Positions 34,560-46,862 of a stretch of 64,000 nucleotides of DNA are shown piece by piece (position 1 is the first letter of the stretch; each line of letters begins with the position of its first letter). The DNA is taken from assembly GCA_003008705.1 (NCBI GenBank), contig PDUO01000074.1:126468-190467 (forward strand). Reading direction: 5' to 3'. The DNA is from Pezicula radicicola (Eukaryota > Ascomycota > Leotiomycetes > Helotiales > Dermateaceae). The notes beneath the pieces were generated by a model, which saw only the letters and a program-made list of their open reading frames with translations, was not told where the DNA came from and did not search any database. The position numbers and the translations under genes were made by a program.

Positions 34560-36038
34560 TTAGTCAGCCATGACCTTTTCCATCCACGGATATACCGAGG
34601 AGTTCGCAGCTGGATAACCCATGTGCAAAGCGTTAGGGAAGTAGCTAACATTTTGTATTAGTCACGAATCTTCACCAGGCTCAGACTTACGTACCTTGCT
34701 TCCCTGGGAAGCCCTTTTTCTGACAAAAGCATCGAGTCCTCAATTGGCATCAGACCGTCATCATTTCCCTGAAGCCTAGGTTAATACTGCAGAATGTGAG
34801 AGTGCATCGGCATGACCTACATTAACCATAAGCAACTTCGTTGGTGGATTATTAATAATCCCATTCTCAAGCAACGAGAACTTCTTCTGCGCCCCTTCCT
34901 TGAACTCATCGAATGTCTTATAGCCATGCTTCATAGATATGGCAGGTCCAAGGCTAATACTGTCAGCATCTTCGTCAAAGTACTCGAGAGCTTGACTTAC
35001 GGAAAAGGGTATTCATGCCCATCAGCCTTCTCAATCCAGTCCCTTCCGAAAAAGTAATGCACACCAGCACCCTGCGCAACAACACCTCTCAGTCGATCCT
35101 TGTGGGTATGAGCAATTCTCACAGCATAATAACCACCACAACTCAAACCCCAAACCATAACCTTCTTCATATCAAACTGTCCTGAGCCTTCCATCCAATC
35201 CAGAACACTTGTCCATAGCCGGTCAGGACTCTCTGGGTCACTTGGATCAGCAGGTGAGTCTGCAGTGCCCGGAATCTCAGCGATTACAGCCGCCCATCCC
35301 CGAGCCAGGAACTCATCGGTACGTTGTGTATTGTCAGGCCGGTAACCATCTAATCCAGTAATGAGTAACACCGCCGGTACTTTCCCTCCATTCATACCCG
35401 CCTTTGGTAAACGGACATAGACTGGGATCTCAGCTCGATCACTACCTTTCTTGCCGGTAAAAGGGAGGATCAACTCTTTTGTGGGCTCTTCCCAGTTGCC
35501 GGCTGCTTTCAGATAGACTTTCTTTTGGGCTTCCCATGCTTTCCACTTGGAGTCGGAGTTCACGGATGGAAAAGCAGTGATGTAGGGGAAGCGAGCTATG
35601 CGGTAAAGACATGCTGCACGGAGGTATAGCTCTGAGGATAGTTTCGTGTTCTTGGCAGCGAAAGCGTCGTCACCTTGTGCGGTGAGTTTCTCGGCGATGG
35701 GGAAAAACGCTTCGGTGTAAGCATCACCATAGCCGTCGTTGATATTGTTCTGCTTCCATTTTAGTAATTTTCTTTATGAAGCTCCCAATTGAGGTATATA
35801 CAGCAATCAGGTTCTCGAAGACTGGTTCGAAATCCTCAAATTTCCCGTCGTGGAAGGGATACACGCTTATTGTACACTAGTATCTCTCGTCAGTCGACTC
35901 TTGTTGAACTCAGCTACTTGACTCTCAACATACAGGGAATTTCCACTTTGTTTCCCAAAGTGCTTTGATTCCATCGTGATGGGGCATTCGTTTATCAAAT
36001 TTGTCGCCCAGGAGCCATTGTTTTCCAGTGCCACTCAT
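34560..36038 (-). CDS. Ayg1-like alpha/beta hydrolase
   Basis: Six exons (35934-36038, 35802-35876, 35001-35752, 34821-34953, 34695-34768, 34560-34644) join to 407 residues. The N-terminus MSGTGKQWLLGDKFDKRMPH and YPFHDGKFEDFEPVFENLI, the central GLDGYRPDNTQRTDEFLARG, the nucleophile elbow GLSCGGYYAVR and C-terminal GNDDGLMPIED plus LHMGYP (catalytic His) follow the order of Ayg1-type hydrolases. In Aspergillus, Ayg1 shortens a heptaketide naphthopyrone in DHN-melanin synthesis, and relatives act on other polyketides. No polyketide synthase lies nearby, so the substrate is open. The triad Ser/Asp/His is present, so it is probably active. Confidence 0.88.
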
Positions 36039-37991
36039 ATTGATAGGAATTGATCAGGCGCGTATTGAATTCTCTTATTTTTCTTTTCACAAAAGTGATC
36101 TTTAGCAAATAATCACTTTCGCTGACTTGGTTTTCTCTACATTTCACCCCGCAGTGACGTTCCCCAGAGCCCTTATAAAACATGTTACACACAGACATCA
36201 TTGGTGGCATGTTACCGACTCTAGTGAGTTTCCGATGCGAGCGCGAGCGATTAACTATTGAATCGGCGTTCGGACGACCTTCGTGCGGTAGCACAGCGTG
36301 GTAATGTACGCAATATGACAGGCCTTCGCTCTTTCGGTCTTTCGGGAATACAGCTAAATTATTTCCTAGTGGTTAAGCCATTTGACCTTGCATGTGATAA
36401 TTTGTGACTTGGGCTTGTGTGGCTCCATGTTGTGAAACTTACCTATTACCTATTGAGGGGGATCTGTTCGCGGTCACGGGAGCTTACTTTGGGCTGGTTG
36501 AGCAGAGATGAAATAATTGATGAGATGTGAAATCTGAGCGAGTTACCTACGCTATGAGAATAATGGAACTGGGTACTCGAGCGCGACAGACTGTGTTCAG
36601 GAAGGGAAGTTCGTGTGTCGTGAGCAGAACGGTGAGGAGTCGAGAGGGTATTGTGTCGTTTAAATCCAAGCGTGTCGTAAACACTGCTCTACCCCGGTAC
36701 TCGTTCCTCATTGTTTCTCGTCTGAGAGCGAGGTTATTCTTCCGAAAATCTGGGATTCATTTCTTTTCAGGATATCACACTTTAAAGGAAGTGGTTCAAA
36801 GGCTTCTTTAGTTCGGGCCAGGACTAAAATGGGAAGCACCATGCATGCAATCACTTAGTTGGTCCTTTCCGCAGTGATCTTTTTCCAGGGCAAAATTGTA
36901 TAAGAATCACATATGGAAGGAGACTCTGAATTTCTCTTGACAAGAAGTACAAGCGCATAGAAACCCTTTCCCACGTGTCGTTAGATCACGTGCCTCATTC
37001 GCAAACTTGCTGTCTTAGTTCGAAGCAGATATACGTACTTCGAGTACCGGTGAGCATTCCATTATGGGAACTGTGGAACCATTCAGAAGGAACAAAACTT
37101 TGTAAGTCAGTGGAATTGACTTCGCAGTGACTGGTCGTCGTCAGTTGCTGTTTGATCCCTCTGTTTGATGTTCTTCAAGCGAAAAAGCAAGAACCTCAAG
37201 GTAAGCGAGCATCGAGCTTGTTTCAACATCATCTGAACTTTTGGCAGCACAATGCAAATCCAGCCTTACACGTATTTCTCAGATCTTCAGGATCCTCAAA
37301 GATCATCATCTGAGAATATAATTCGTCAGTTCAAATTCCTTAAGATATTTTTATACGTGTTCTTTTCCTTTGGACTGATCCGGCATATTGATCTACGTAG
37401 TGTCACTCTCCCGTCACCCAAAAAGGGAGGAAATCGGTAAAGCTTTCCGGTTTAGCTCTCTCAGGCTACTTTTGTGGCCTGCCTTGGTAAGCATCACGAA
37501 CTCGTAATTGATCTTCGGATTTCAGATCTGAAGTTCAGATGGATGAGCCGCGTCTTCACTCACATCAATTGACATCGCCCACATGGGACGAAGTAAAATA
37601 GCCCTAAGTATTTTGAGTATCTTTCGCCACAAATACTTTATATCGTATTAAAGAAGGTGACGTTAAACATCCACTCTTGAATTGCAACATCGTTCCAGAA
37701 CATCTGGACCCTTGTGTTTGCAATTGAGTGCATGCTTCAACTTTACATTCAAGCATACAATCAAGGTAGAGTAATTCACATATAAGGCTTGCTCTGCACC
37801 AGTATTTCTTTTCATCATCATCAGCTTTAGCATCATCTTCTTCATCCTCTTCCAGCTTCGTCTTCTCTTCACCCTACAGCCGGTCTGTTAATTGCCAATC
37901 AATAATCAATTACTACTCTCTTTATTGACAATTCAATTCATTCTTATATTTTCTACGAATACCGGTATCTTCAAACCTCACCAGCTTCAAA
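36039..37991. other. Long intergenic region, no gene recognised
   Basis: ORFs at 36527-36811 and 37252-37440 have no motifs. The 3' part, directly before the repeat gene, is AT-leaning with a CATCATCATC-rich stretch (about 37815-37850) and presumably holds its promoter and leader. Confidence 0.4.
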
Positions 37992-39057
37992 ATGCAATTT
38001 TCAGCAGCTCTTATCTTCGCTCTTAGCGCTATCTCGGTTTCCGCATCTCCTCTCCCCGCCGACTTCTCTTCAGACTTGGTTGCCCGTGTAGATCCCGCAT
38101 CCAACAATGGCGGAACTACTGGCCCTGGTGCCGCAGCCGGAGTAAGCCCAACACCAATAATCCTTCCCGTAGCAGAAAGACCTACTAATTGGATAACAGG
38201 CTGCAGCTTCGGGCAAGAATGACCCCGCGTCTAACAACGGCGGAACTTCTGGACCTGGAGCCGATGCTGGTCGTGCTGCAGCAAACCCAAGAGATATCTC
38301 TGAGCTTGTAGTTCGTGTTGACCCAAGTTCCAACAATGGTGGAACTGCTGGCCCTGGTGCCGCAGCTGGAGTAAGTTCATGTACTTTCGGTTTCAATCTC
38401 GAAGTTTGTTTTTCTCTTGTCACAGCAAATACTAATGATATCCACAGGCCGCAGCATCTGGAAAAAATGATCCCGCTTCCAACAATGGAGGAACTGCCGG
38501 GCCTGGAGCAGGAGCAGGAGTAAGTTATCCAATCTTCGGCCGGAGAGCAAGTATACTGATCATATCACAGCGCGCTGCTGCCAATCCACGAGACTTGGAG
38601 ATTCGTGTAGACCCAGCATCTAACAATGGTGGAACTTCCGGACCAGGAGCTGCCGCTGGTGTATGTTCATATCTTATCGATCTCTTAGAGACCTATTTGT
38701 CGTAACAGATACTAATCAACTCCCAGGCCGCAGCATCAGGAAAGAATGACCCAGCATCCAACAATGGTGGAACCTCAGGACCAGGAGCTGGAGCAGGCAG
38801 AGCAGCTGCAAACGCACGGGATCTGACTTCCGAGCTCATTGCCCGAGTTGATCCTGCTTCCAACAACGGTGGAACTACTGGTCCTGGCGCTGCTGCAGGA
38901 GTAAGTATTCACTTCCGAGAATAAGGGTCTCTGAATTGTGACTAATATGAAATAGGCTGCTGCTTCTGGAAAGAATGACCCTGCTACCAATAATGGCGGA
39001 ACTGCTGGCGCTGGTGCCGCAGCTGGAGCTGCCGCCGCTCGCAAGGGAACGAATTAA
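37992..39057 (+). CDS. Secreted repeat protein: eight DPASNNGGT-type repeats on six phase-0 exons
   Basis: Exons 37992-38141, 38200-38370, 38448-38519, 38571-38660, 38727-38900 and 38956-39057 give 252 residues. The first 18-20 residues (MQFSAALIFALSAISVSASP) are a signal peptide. The rest is eight repeats of Asp-Pro-(Ala/Ser)-(Ser/Thr)-Asn-Asn-Gly-Gly-Thr followed by xGPGAxAG, starting at nt 38091, 38221, 38320, 38469, 38610, 38748, 38850 and 38977. Two contexts alternate: after ARV or IRV (A type), and after AAASGKN (B type). A single RAAANPRD-like linker follows most B units. Every intron is phase 0 and every internal exon is a multiple of three. No Cys, Tyr or Trp occurs after the signal peptide, and there are no Lys-Arg Kex2 sites. 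I do not recognise the family. It could be a cell-wall or matrix protein or a peptide precursor. Confidence 0.85.
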
Positions 39058-42000
39058 TGTATTGTAATGATTAACTGTATACAACGCATAGCATGGAGTT
39101 GGAACTGAAAGAGTCAGATACCTTGGGCACCTTGGGATCTTTGATGAACAATGAAGAATAGGTCCGGCACCTTAACGAAGATGTCCGGAACCTTGGTTGG
39201 TAAAAGTCTGGAGTTGGAGATAGACGACTTGGGAATGGTGTCGCTTAGACGATGCATAGCAGTGGAGTTATCTCATTGTTGGAATAGAGCTTTTCAAAAG
39301 GTCTATATAGATGAAATCCAAACAAATCTCAGGAACATTACCTCTATTCCTTTTCCCTACAACCTGTCAATACTTTCTACACTGAAAACTCGTCGTCTAC
39401 TTCCATCCCTTCAACATAAGGGACATTATTTGACCCTGAAGCAAACACATTCACCTGGGCCAATCACTTAGCATATCCAAGCTCTCTACAATTGTTTGAC
39501 TCCTAAGAATTTGTTGAACATGGAGCTTTTGCACAAAAATAGGACAAGGAATGTCGAAGAGTGACGATACATGTCAACAGTAGCAGGCATAACTTGTCCA
39601 AAAAAATATCTTCTAGTTAGTTTTTGTTGGCTGGAAGGATCTCCTTTCGCCCTCGAGATGGTTCAAGAAGCAAAGCGATATCATCTTTGCTAAATTAAAG
39701 ACAAAAAGTGTCTTCTATAACATTGCAAAAGTAGAAATAAAAATATATACAGGCCTTCACCTCTACGAAAACAAACCATAATTTACAGCTCCTCTTACAT
39801 AACTTCCCTGAGAAGATTGTATTAGCGGGCACACAAGTTTTGTATTTTTTGTTAGGGCGGTATCCAGTCTATGTATACGTTTGCAAGATGACTGGACTGT
39901 TTTTGGTTCCTCCTCCTCTTAAACACAATTTGACCTGGTACTGCTGTCCTTAAGTGAGTACGCCTCTTCTGTCTGTTAGTAAAAGTAGTTTGTCTTAGCA
40001 TTTAGTCAGGTAGGTGAGTAAGCGAGCGTAGAAGGGCTTCAATACTCTAGCTAATATAAATCTCCGAACTAGTGTACTGTAGGGTGTGTGTCAAACTGTA
40101 CAGGAGAATAAATTCTTAAGTTGTTAACACTTTAAAATTGAGGGAGAGGTCTACTTGCTCTGGGCGACATGGCCATTGCGGACGTTGAACTATCTCTTGG
40201 AACGTTGAGTATTATGCAAGCATCTTCCTTAATTGGTCAAGGCGGTTGGCACCAGGGAATATCGTAGTTAAGTAGATTAACGTCTCGGGTATTTTCAAAT
40301 AAGGTTGAAGATTGCAAGGTCACAAGCTACAGTAAACCTCATCTTAGCATGGTGATAAGTTTTTAAGTAAATGCTTATAGGATATACCTGGGATGAGAAC
40401 CCAATGGATGGGTAGCTGGCTAGGCTACGTGCGCGACGTGTTAGGGTTGGTCGGAACCTAGCAAAATTAGTGTATTCGGCTAAAGTACTGTAAACGGACG
40501 TAAACCTCCTCCATCAACACCTTCCTGCAGCATTTTGTGATTAAGCCATGTTCATCTTCAAAGTCAACTCCTCTTTTACTGAGTTTCGTGGTAGCGGTCA
40601 TGTACGGGCGTCCTATGGCTATCGGCAATGACAAGACACATCCACATTTGCACGTTAGATCCCGGTTGAGTACCTTACGGAAGGCGAAGTCGTCAGATGC
40701 TTCTAACGGCAGCCAGCAGAATGAATTGGGGATGTTCCAGAGCTTATGAATTGTGCATAAGGTGGATGCAAAGCGCACATGGACAGCTCCAAAAATACAA
40801 AAAGAAATTCGTCGCCATTGAGATTGAACGGCCAACGAGTATCGCGTTATGCCACGTACTACTTACCTGCATTAAATCTGAGAGCACTGCTGTTTTTAGC
40901 AACCGCAGGCTCTGCTGAGGTCGAAAAGGTGAGAATTGATGAACGCATTATTCCCCAATGAGCCATATGTAGTATGCCTCTTTTGCAAAGAGAGACATAT
41001 CGACTCTCGAAAACTACAGGATCCATATCATCAGCCCAACGTACGACAACTGTTTAGCAGTGTGCCGTATATATGCTCACAGGCAGTGGCAAGTAGTTCT
41101 GGCTTGATGCTTCCTAGATGATGGGGACATGGCTTCTGTTACTAGTTACGAAGTACGAAAACATTGGTTGCATCTTTTGTGCTTGCGTCCCTAGAGCTAT
41201 CTTAGGATATCGACAGTGAAAGTCAACTAGCCGTCTGATAGATTCCATGCGACGGGATCTCATCCCATTATCGAGGGCCACGTTTTAGAATGCACGATCC
41301 AGCTCTGCTTCCGCATCAAATCGTCTGTGGGGCGCCAGTATTCTGGTGTGAACCGTGTAATAGGGATCACAAAATACACCAAGCGCTCAGGCGAGCTAGC
41401 CGTTTAAGCTTTGAGCAACTACCAAAGCTGATGAGAACAGTACCCTGTGTCTACGCAGTTAATGGCATGAGTCGAAAATACCAGACTCTCGTATTCGAAA
41501 CCATAAGCTCGGATTCGAGATGAATTCGTCTTGAATCAATATTTCTTTCCCGGCGGTTCTCCTGTCGGTGACATTCGTACGATTCCAATATCTGACTTCA
41601 CAGCACGCCATGTGTCGAACGTGCACACTTTATCGCGGTGGCGATGCGACCCGTTTTCGGTTTATCTTGAGGACTGAGAGCCCGGAAAGAACTAGCACGG
41701 GATTCAGAGCGGCTCGTTCATCAGTTAATATTGAGAAAGCACAGTCGCTATATTTGGACGTTCTTAATGAATTTGGCGGAAGACCCAGAAATGGACGTTC
41801 CGCCATATATAAAACATACCGCTGGTTGGAAGGTAGAGGAACAAAAGACTCGTACGGCACATCTTGCACAATTACCAAGCGGATGTCTCGATCTTGGCCC
41901 GATTAACAGCCGGCAGTTCCAGGTTCATCCCATGCAAACACGTTTTCCGATGATCTTATCTGGTTTAGCGATCTATCGGAGATTAATCAAAGCACATTTT

Positions 42001-42331
42001 ACTGTAGATGTCTTTGGTGACTTGTAGCGATGGTATCAGGTTCGGCTCCATTATTGACTTGGAGTAGCAATAAACCTTCTCGAATCGCGGATTTACTTCC
42101 CAGGTTCGAGGAAAACCACGTGGGATTAGAGCTCTAGGACGTTTACAATACGGAGATGGCCAAGGGGTAAGTGGATTGAGCTTAGTTAGACAAATCCATT
42201 TTCCTAAAGAACTTATCACCTTAGCAAAGGAGTATATATATTGTGTCCACGGTACGTCTCCAGTTTCCTCTTCACCATCCAACTTGATCATCCCACTACC
42301 CACATTCCTTTTCCAGGTTCTTCACTTCACC
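39058..42331. other. 3.3-kb region without a recognisable gene
   Basis: Many short ORFs on both strands (for example 39151-39471, 40467-40835, 41290-41523, 41568-41906) share no known motif, lack plausible splice joins and overlap each other. The base composition is ordinary rather than RIP-like. TATATATA at about 42234 lies 95 bp before the hydrolase start and is a likely TATA box. Confidence 0.45.
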
Positions 42332-43228
42332 ATGCGTTTCCAAACCCTCCTTCCATTCGTTGGCCTTGCAGCTGCCCTCCCAGCAACAGGATCTTCAAAG
42401 GGCCTAACCAAGCGGGATACCAACACCACTATTGTCATTTCTCCCGGTGCATGGCTCCTCGAAGAGCAATGGGATTCTTTCCGTGCTCAACTGTCTGATG
42501 CCGGCTACACGTCCCAGGTGGTAACTCACTTGTCTGTCGGAGTCAACTCATCGGCCGGTCTTGCAGAGGACACTGCTCATCTCCAAGCTGCTCTTGAGAC
42601 GCTTGCTGATGAAGGCAAGGATATTGTCTTGTTCGGCCACTCATACGGTGGAGCTGTTATTTCTAGTGCCACCGAGGGCTTGGATTACGCTACCCGAGCA
42701 GCCGCAGGGAAGACAGGTGGTGTTCTCCTCAACGCCTACCTAGCAGCATTTGTTCTTCCATTGGGCGACAGTCTTTTGGACTTGCTCGGTGGCACTCCAC
42801 TTTACTGGATGGATGTCGAGGTAAGTCGCTTAATTTCTCCCTTCTACAATTACTCAATAACAGACTTTCTCGAATAGGGAGATATTGTCTACGCCAACGC
42901 CTCCGAGCAGGCATATGTCTTCTACAACAGCGACTCTGCTGCCGATGCCGCTACCTATGTCCCCCAGAGCACCTGGACTTCCTTGACCGCCTTCACCGAG
43001 GGTAACACTTACGAGCCATGGAACAACGGAGTTGCACAAGCATACATTCACACTGAGCTCGACCACGCTCTCCCTTACTCCAACCAACTCGAGATGGCCG
43101 CTCTCCTACCAAACTCCTCATCTATCTACACCTTGAACTCCGACCACTGCCCCTACCTCAGTTTCCCAGATGAGCTTTTGGTTATCTTCGAGGATATCGT
43201 TGCCGTTGCTGAGGCAAGCAAGGCTTAA
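42332..43228 (+). CDS. Secreted alpha/beta hydrolase (esterase-like)
   Basis: Exon 1 (42332-42820) and exon 2 (42878-43228) encode 279 residues. The start MRFQTLLPFVGLAAALPATG is a signal peptide, and Lys-Arg in GLTKRD looks like a Kex2 processing site. PGAWLLEEQWDSFRAQL is the first strand and oxyanion region, and GHSYGG is the nucleophile elbow. TELDHALPY and SDHCPYLSFP supply the probable Asp and His. This arrangement is that of the AB hydrolase/EstC-like fungal esterases related to plant methylesterase-type enzymes. Substrate unknown. The predicted protein is extracellular. The single 57-nt intron follows GAG and is phase 0. Confidence 0.87.
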
Positions 43229-43843
43229 ATTTAGGGCAGATGGTGTTGTGAGGGGTATGCATGGATGGATGTGATGTACTACTTTATGAGCAACGAGGTT
43301 ACGGAGGGTTCCATGCTGTTGACATCACTTAGAAAGATGCAGCTTTACGAATGATACGCATTTGCTCCACTTCCTATTCCCCTCATTATACACTCTGTGA
43401 TGAATGACAATTGTTGAAGATGCAGAACACAAAACAACTCTCCGAATAATCCACCGCTCATTGTCAGTTACCTTATACATAATAGAACACAACTCACGCA
43501 AGTGCTTGTGTTAAAGCGAGTTGCTGCCGATGAATTTGAATACGAAATATATCGAATACGACCTGCGTTTCTAATACAATCGGTGTACCTGCACTCTAAA
43601 ATACACTATCACTCTCCTCGTTTTAAGAAAATCAGGAGTAATCCAAACAATATCCAGTCAGATTCCTAGAACTTGAAAACAAATACACAATGTAAACTGA
43701 GGGTATAACATTCTTCATTTCTATTATAGCATCATAACCTTTGTAAATAAACTAACATTACTTAGACCACCACGCCAAGTCTTCCCCATGAATACCGGCA
43801 CAACAATTTACCTCCCAAATTCCTACAAATATCATACTCCTAT
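43229..43843. other. Intergenic region between convergent genes, no gene seen
   Basis: It separates the hydrolase and P450 3' ends. AT-leaning, with no coding signal. Confidence 0.4.
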
Positions 43844-45660
43844 TCAAGACTTCACACGGTGAAACTGAATCAAAAGTCTATCCGCCACCGGCCCCCCAGA
43901 AAACCCATCCTTCTGCTCCATTTCCCCCACATCATCCCCAACAACCGTAGTAAAATTCGTATAAACAGCCGCTAGAGCAAACTTCATAGCTATATATACC
44001 AGAAAGGAGAAAAAATTAGCAAGCAAAGTCTTCCCAATCTCCAATTCACAACCGAACCACTTTTACTAGAGATAAAAAGTGCAAAAGGGAACTTACAATT
44101 AACAGCAAAATGACTACCAACACACATCCTCCCACCACTTCCAAAAGCCCAAAACCACCTATACATCTCCGATAATTCCTCCTTCGAAGAATAAGACTCA
44201 AGCCATCTCTCCGGTTTCCATTCATTTGGTTCCGGGAAGACATTCGCGTTTCGATGTAACGTGTAGGCTGATGCTTGAACGAGTGTATTTGCTGGGATAT
44301 TGGGATAGCCTGCTAGTGTGGTGGGATGAGTGGGTGTTAGACGTGGTGCAGCTCCTGCGACGGCGGGGTAGAGACGGAGTGTTTCGGTGAGGATTGCGTT
44401 TAAGAGGGGGAGGGAATCTAGGGCTTTGGGGGAAGGAAGTTCTTGTTTATTTGGAGTTGAGGATTGGGTTGGATAGATTAGTGGTGGAGAGAGTGTTAAT
44501 AGTTCTTCTCGAAGTTGCGTCCTTAGAGTTGGATGGCGTGAGAGTTCGTAGTATGCGTATGTTAATATGATTCCACTTGTTTCTATGGCTGCGGCGCTCA
44601 TGTCGAACATCTCGCTTGCTATCTCTAGTCTTCTAGGGTATGGTTGTAGTAGTATTTGTTGTGTATATTCGGGAAGATTTGATGGTGCCTGTTTCTTATC
44701 TTCTTTTCTCATGGAGTCTCGGAGTTGTGAGAATATAACTGGGTTGTCTGTCGGGACCACTCCTTTGATTTCACTAACTGAAAGCACTTTATCTGCTTGG
44801 TCGCAGAACTTGATCTGCCATTCTTCTAACTCGGCTTTATGAGTATGGACATCTGGGATAATGCCCAATAGGATAAGGATATAGGCTAGTCTGGGAAACC
44901 CTTCGGTGATATACAGGTATGGTCTTCCACTGAAAAAGCGTTTCAAATACCAATTCCTCTCGTATCCATTTTCTAGAAAGTTAGTGCCAAGTGAGACTCC
45001 GAATTGGAAGGCTGTGAATGTATCCATTGAAAAGGCGTAGTTAATGGAGAGAGCATCCAGACGGCCGACAAGTGTCTGGGTTGATTCTTCGGCGTGTGCG
45101 ATCGCTAACCAGCTTTTCTCAAGAAGTGGTAGGAATCGCTCCAAGAGTATCGTCTTAGTTCCCTCCTGTATGGCTGTTGATGAGAGGATATTTGATTTCG
45201 AAAAGGAGTTTGCAACCATTCGTTTACGCGCAGAATGTGGTTTACTGAAGTTCATGGCAAACATCGGTGGAGTCCTATTTTATCGTCAATAAAATCACTC
45301 AAAGTCTCGAGCATAGGGGAGAGTGAACCCATAGTTTGAGAAGCGACGAGCGTAAAAATCAGATTTGTCAAACCCCCCACCGTAGATTGTCTTCAGTCCT
45401 TGTTCTACGCAGTTGACGCTGAGTTCATTTGGTGCGATCCTTAGTATTGGACCTTTCTCCTCGTGGAGCTTGTAGATAGTTTTGTTCTCTGGACCCATCA
45501 ATCGGAGCCAATTTATCCAGAGGGACGTGAAGTGACATGACCAGTGTGAACTGGGTATGTTCGATAGAGGAGAGAGGAATGTTGGGTGTATTAAGAAGTT
45601 GTAAATTGCGCAGAGAAGCACTGCAAGACCTGCAACTACTGGTACTGTTAACGATGCCAT
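43844..45660 (-). CDS. Cytochrome P450 monooxygenase
   Basis: Three exons (45329-45660, 44097-45274, 43844-43989) encode 551 residues. An N-terminal membrane anchor (VPVVAGLAVLLCAIYNFLIH) places it at the ER. Further on are GPILRIAPNELSVN, the I-helix-like AAAIETSGIILTYAYYELS, the ExxR motif in TETLRLYP, the PERW motif in WKPERWLE and the heme loop FGSGGRMCVGSHFA with the cysteine ligand. The last exon gives MKFALAAVYTNFTT and a normal end. The start of exon 2 (TPPMFAMNFSKPHSARKRMV) is typical of fungal P450s of secondary metabolism or detoxification. The substrate cannot be told. A decayed, unrelated P450 lies just upstream on the other strand. Confidence 0.88.
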
Positions 45661-46300
45661 GATGATTCTTGAGATTAGGTTACGGGTGTGGCTTGCTATT
45701 TAGTGCAAGAAAGATGGAAGGAAAGCGTTAAATAAATAGAAGTCGAGTTTCAAGAACGTAGGCTGAGGACCCCAACGGGTGGCCACGTCTTTGGTGCACA
45801 AGCAAGACGATAAGCTGCCGATACACCACATCCAACGAAGCCATTCAAAATACCGGTAGATGAGGGGTACATGCATTAATAAAGTAGGAGCTTATCTTCT
45901 TATCGTAAGCCGGCCGTCACATCGTAGACTCCCGGGAGATCGATTTAGATCGGTCGCTTAGTTTTAACCCTAGGCATTTCCTACAGGTAGCCTTCTACAA
46001 TATGAATGCTGCTAGGAACCTTTATCATATCCCAAATTCTAGTTACTTTTCATTATGTAGAATGAAACAATCATTTATGCTTTACTAATGATGATGGATA
46101 TAAGGAGTGACTGGTTCTAATTGGGAGTTAAGCGAGCTGACCTCAACTAATGCACAATGACCTACTGTGCTGAACACGGAGGTTCGAAGCCCCTATGGAT
46201 TTCGAAGGTTACACTGTTCGATTGAACTTGTACTCCTGCCTCTGAAGGATTTAAATTACAATCACACAAGGATTTCAATATCACTCATATCAAATTCCCT
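45661..46300. other. Intergenic region upstream of the P450, no gene seen
   Basis: GGTTCGAAGCC at about 46181 resembles a Pol III B box, but no partner A box or cloverleaf could be drawn. Confidence 0.4.
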
Positions 46301-46862
46301 TCCACTATAGCTACTAATTCCCATAATCACTATAACAATCTACACAATAATCTTAACCCACTACCGACTCATCCTCCACCCACTCGCAAGATTCCCCAGC
46401 CCAAAACTAGCAGGGGCAATCTACTGGTACGATTTCTACTACGACGTCCTCAACGGTCCATATCCGAGGCAAGGAAGTTTCCATATCGAAGAACTACGTC
46501 GTATTTACGGACCAATCGTAATGATAAATCCAGACGAGCTCGCTATCAAAGATCCACATTGATACGAGACGTTTTATAATTCGGGTAGAAGAGACAAATG
46601 ACCTCAAAATCATAAGGCGAATGGATCTGCTAGATGAGGTAAGTTATCATCGGATGATCAATCGTTGGGTGCTTTTGAGATACTGCGTTGATTAATGGAA
46701 GAATATAGTCGCAACGACAGCATCTTGAGACCTACACAAACTGCGTATAATTCCGCTCCTTCCTTTTTCTCTGAACGAACCGTTGTAAACACTTCTCCTA
46801 CTCCAAAGGCCAAAGTTACACTGCTCTGTCAAGAAGTACAACGTTTCGTTTCTACTTGCTGA
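46301..46862 (+). pseudogene. 5' fragment of a second cytochrome P450, broken by stop codons
   Basis: In the frame at about 46365-46620 the sequence reads YRLILHPLARFPSPKLAGAI, LRRIYGPIVMINPDELAIKD, and ETFYNSGRRDK, the N-terminal third of a P450 of the trichodiene-oxygenase-like group. TGA stands at two positions where this segment normally has Trp (after DPH and after RRDK). A later piece, after a probable intron, gives DLHKLRIIPLLPFFSERTVV and ends at a stop near 46860. The heme-binding part is absent, and the next gene on the other strand begins at once. The TGG-to-TGA changes are not in CpA context, so RIP is not needed to explain them. Confidence 0.75.

Noticed and set aside
38070..39084. 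Several minus-strand ORFs over the repeat gene
   Set aside because: They are antisense shadows of the repeats. Introns and signal peptide are coherent only on the plus strand.
46175..46200. GGTTCGAAGCC resembling a Pol III B box
   Set aside because: No A box upstream and no cloverleaf. It is likely chance.
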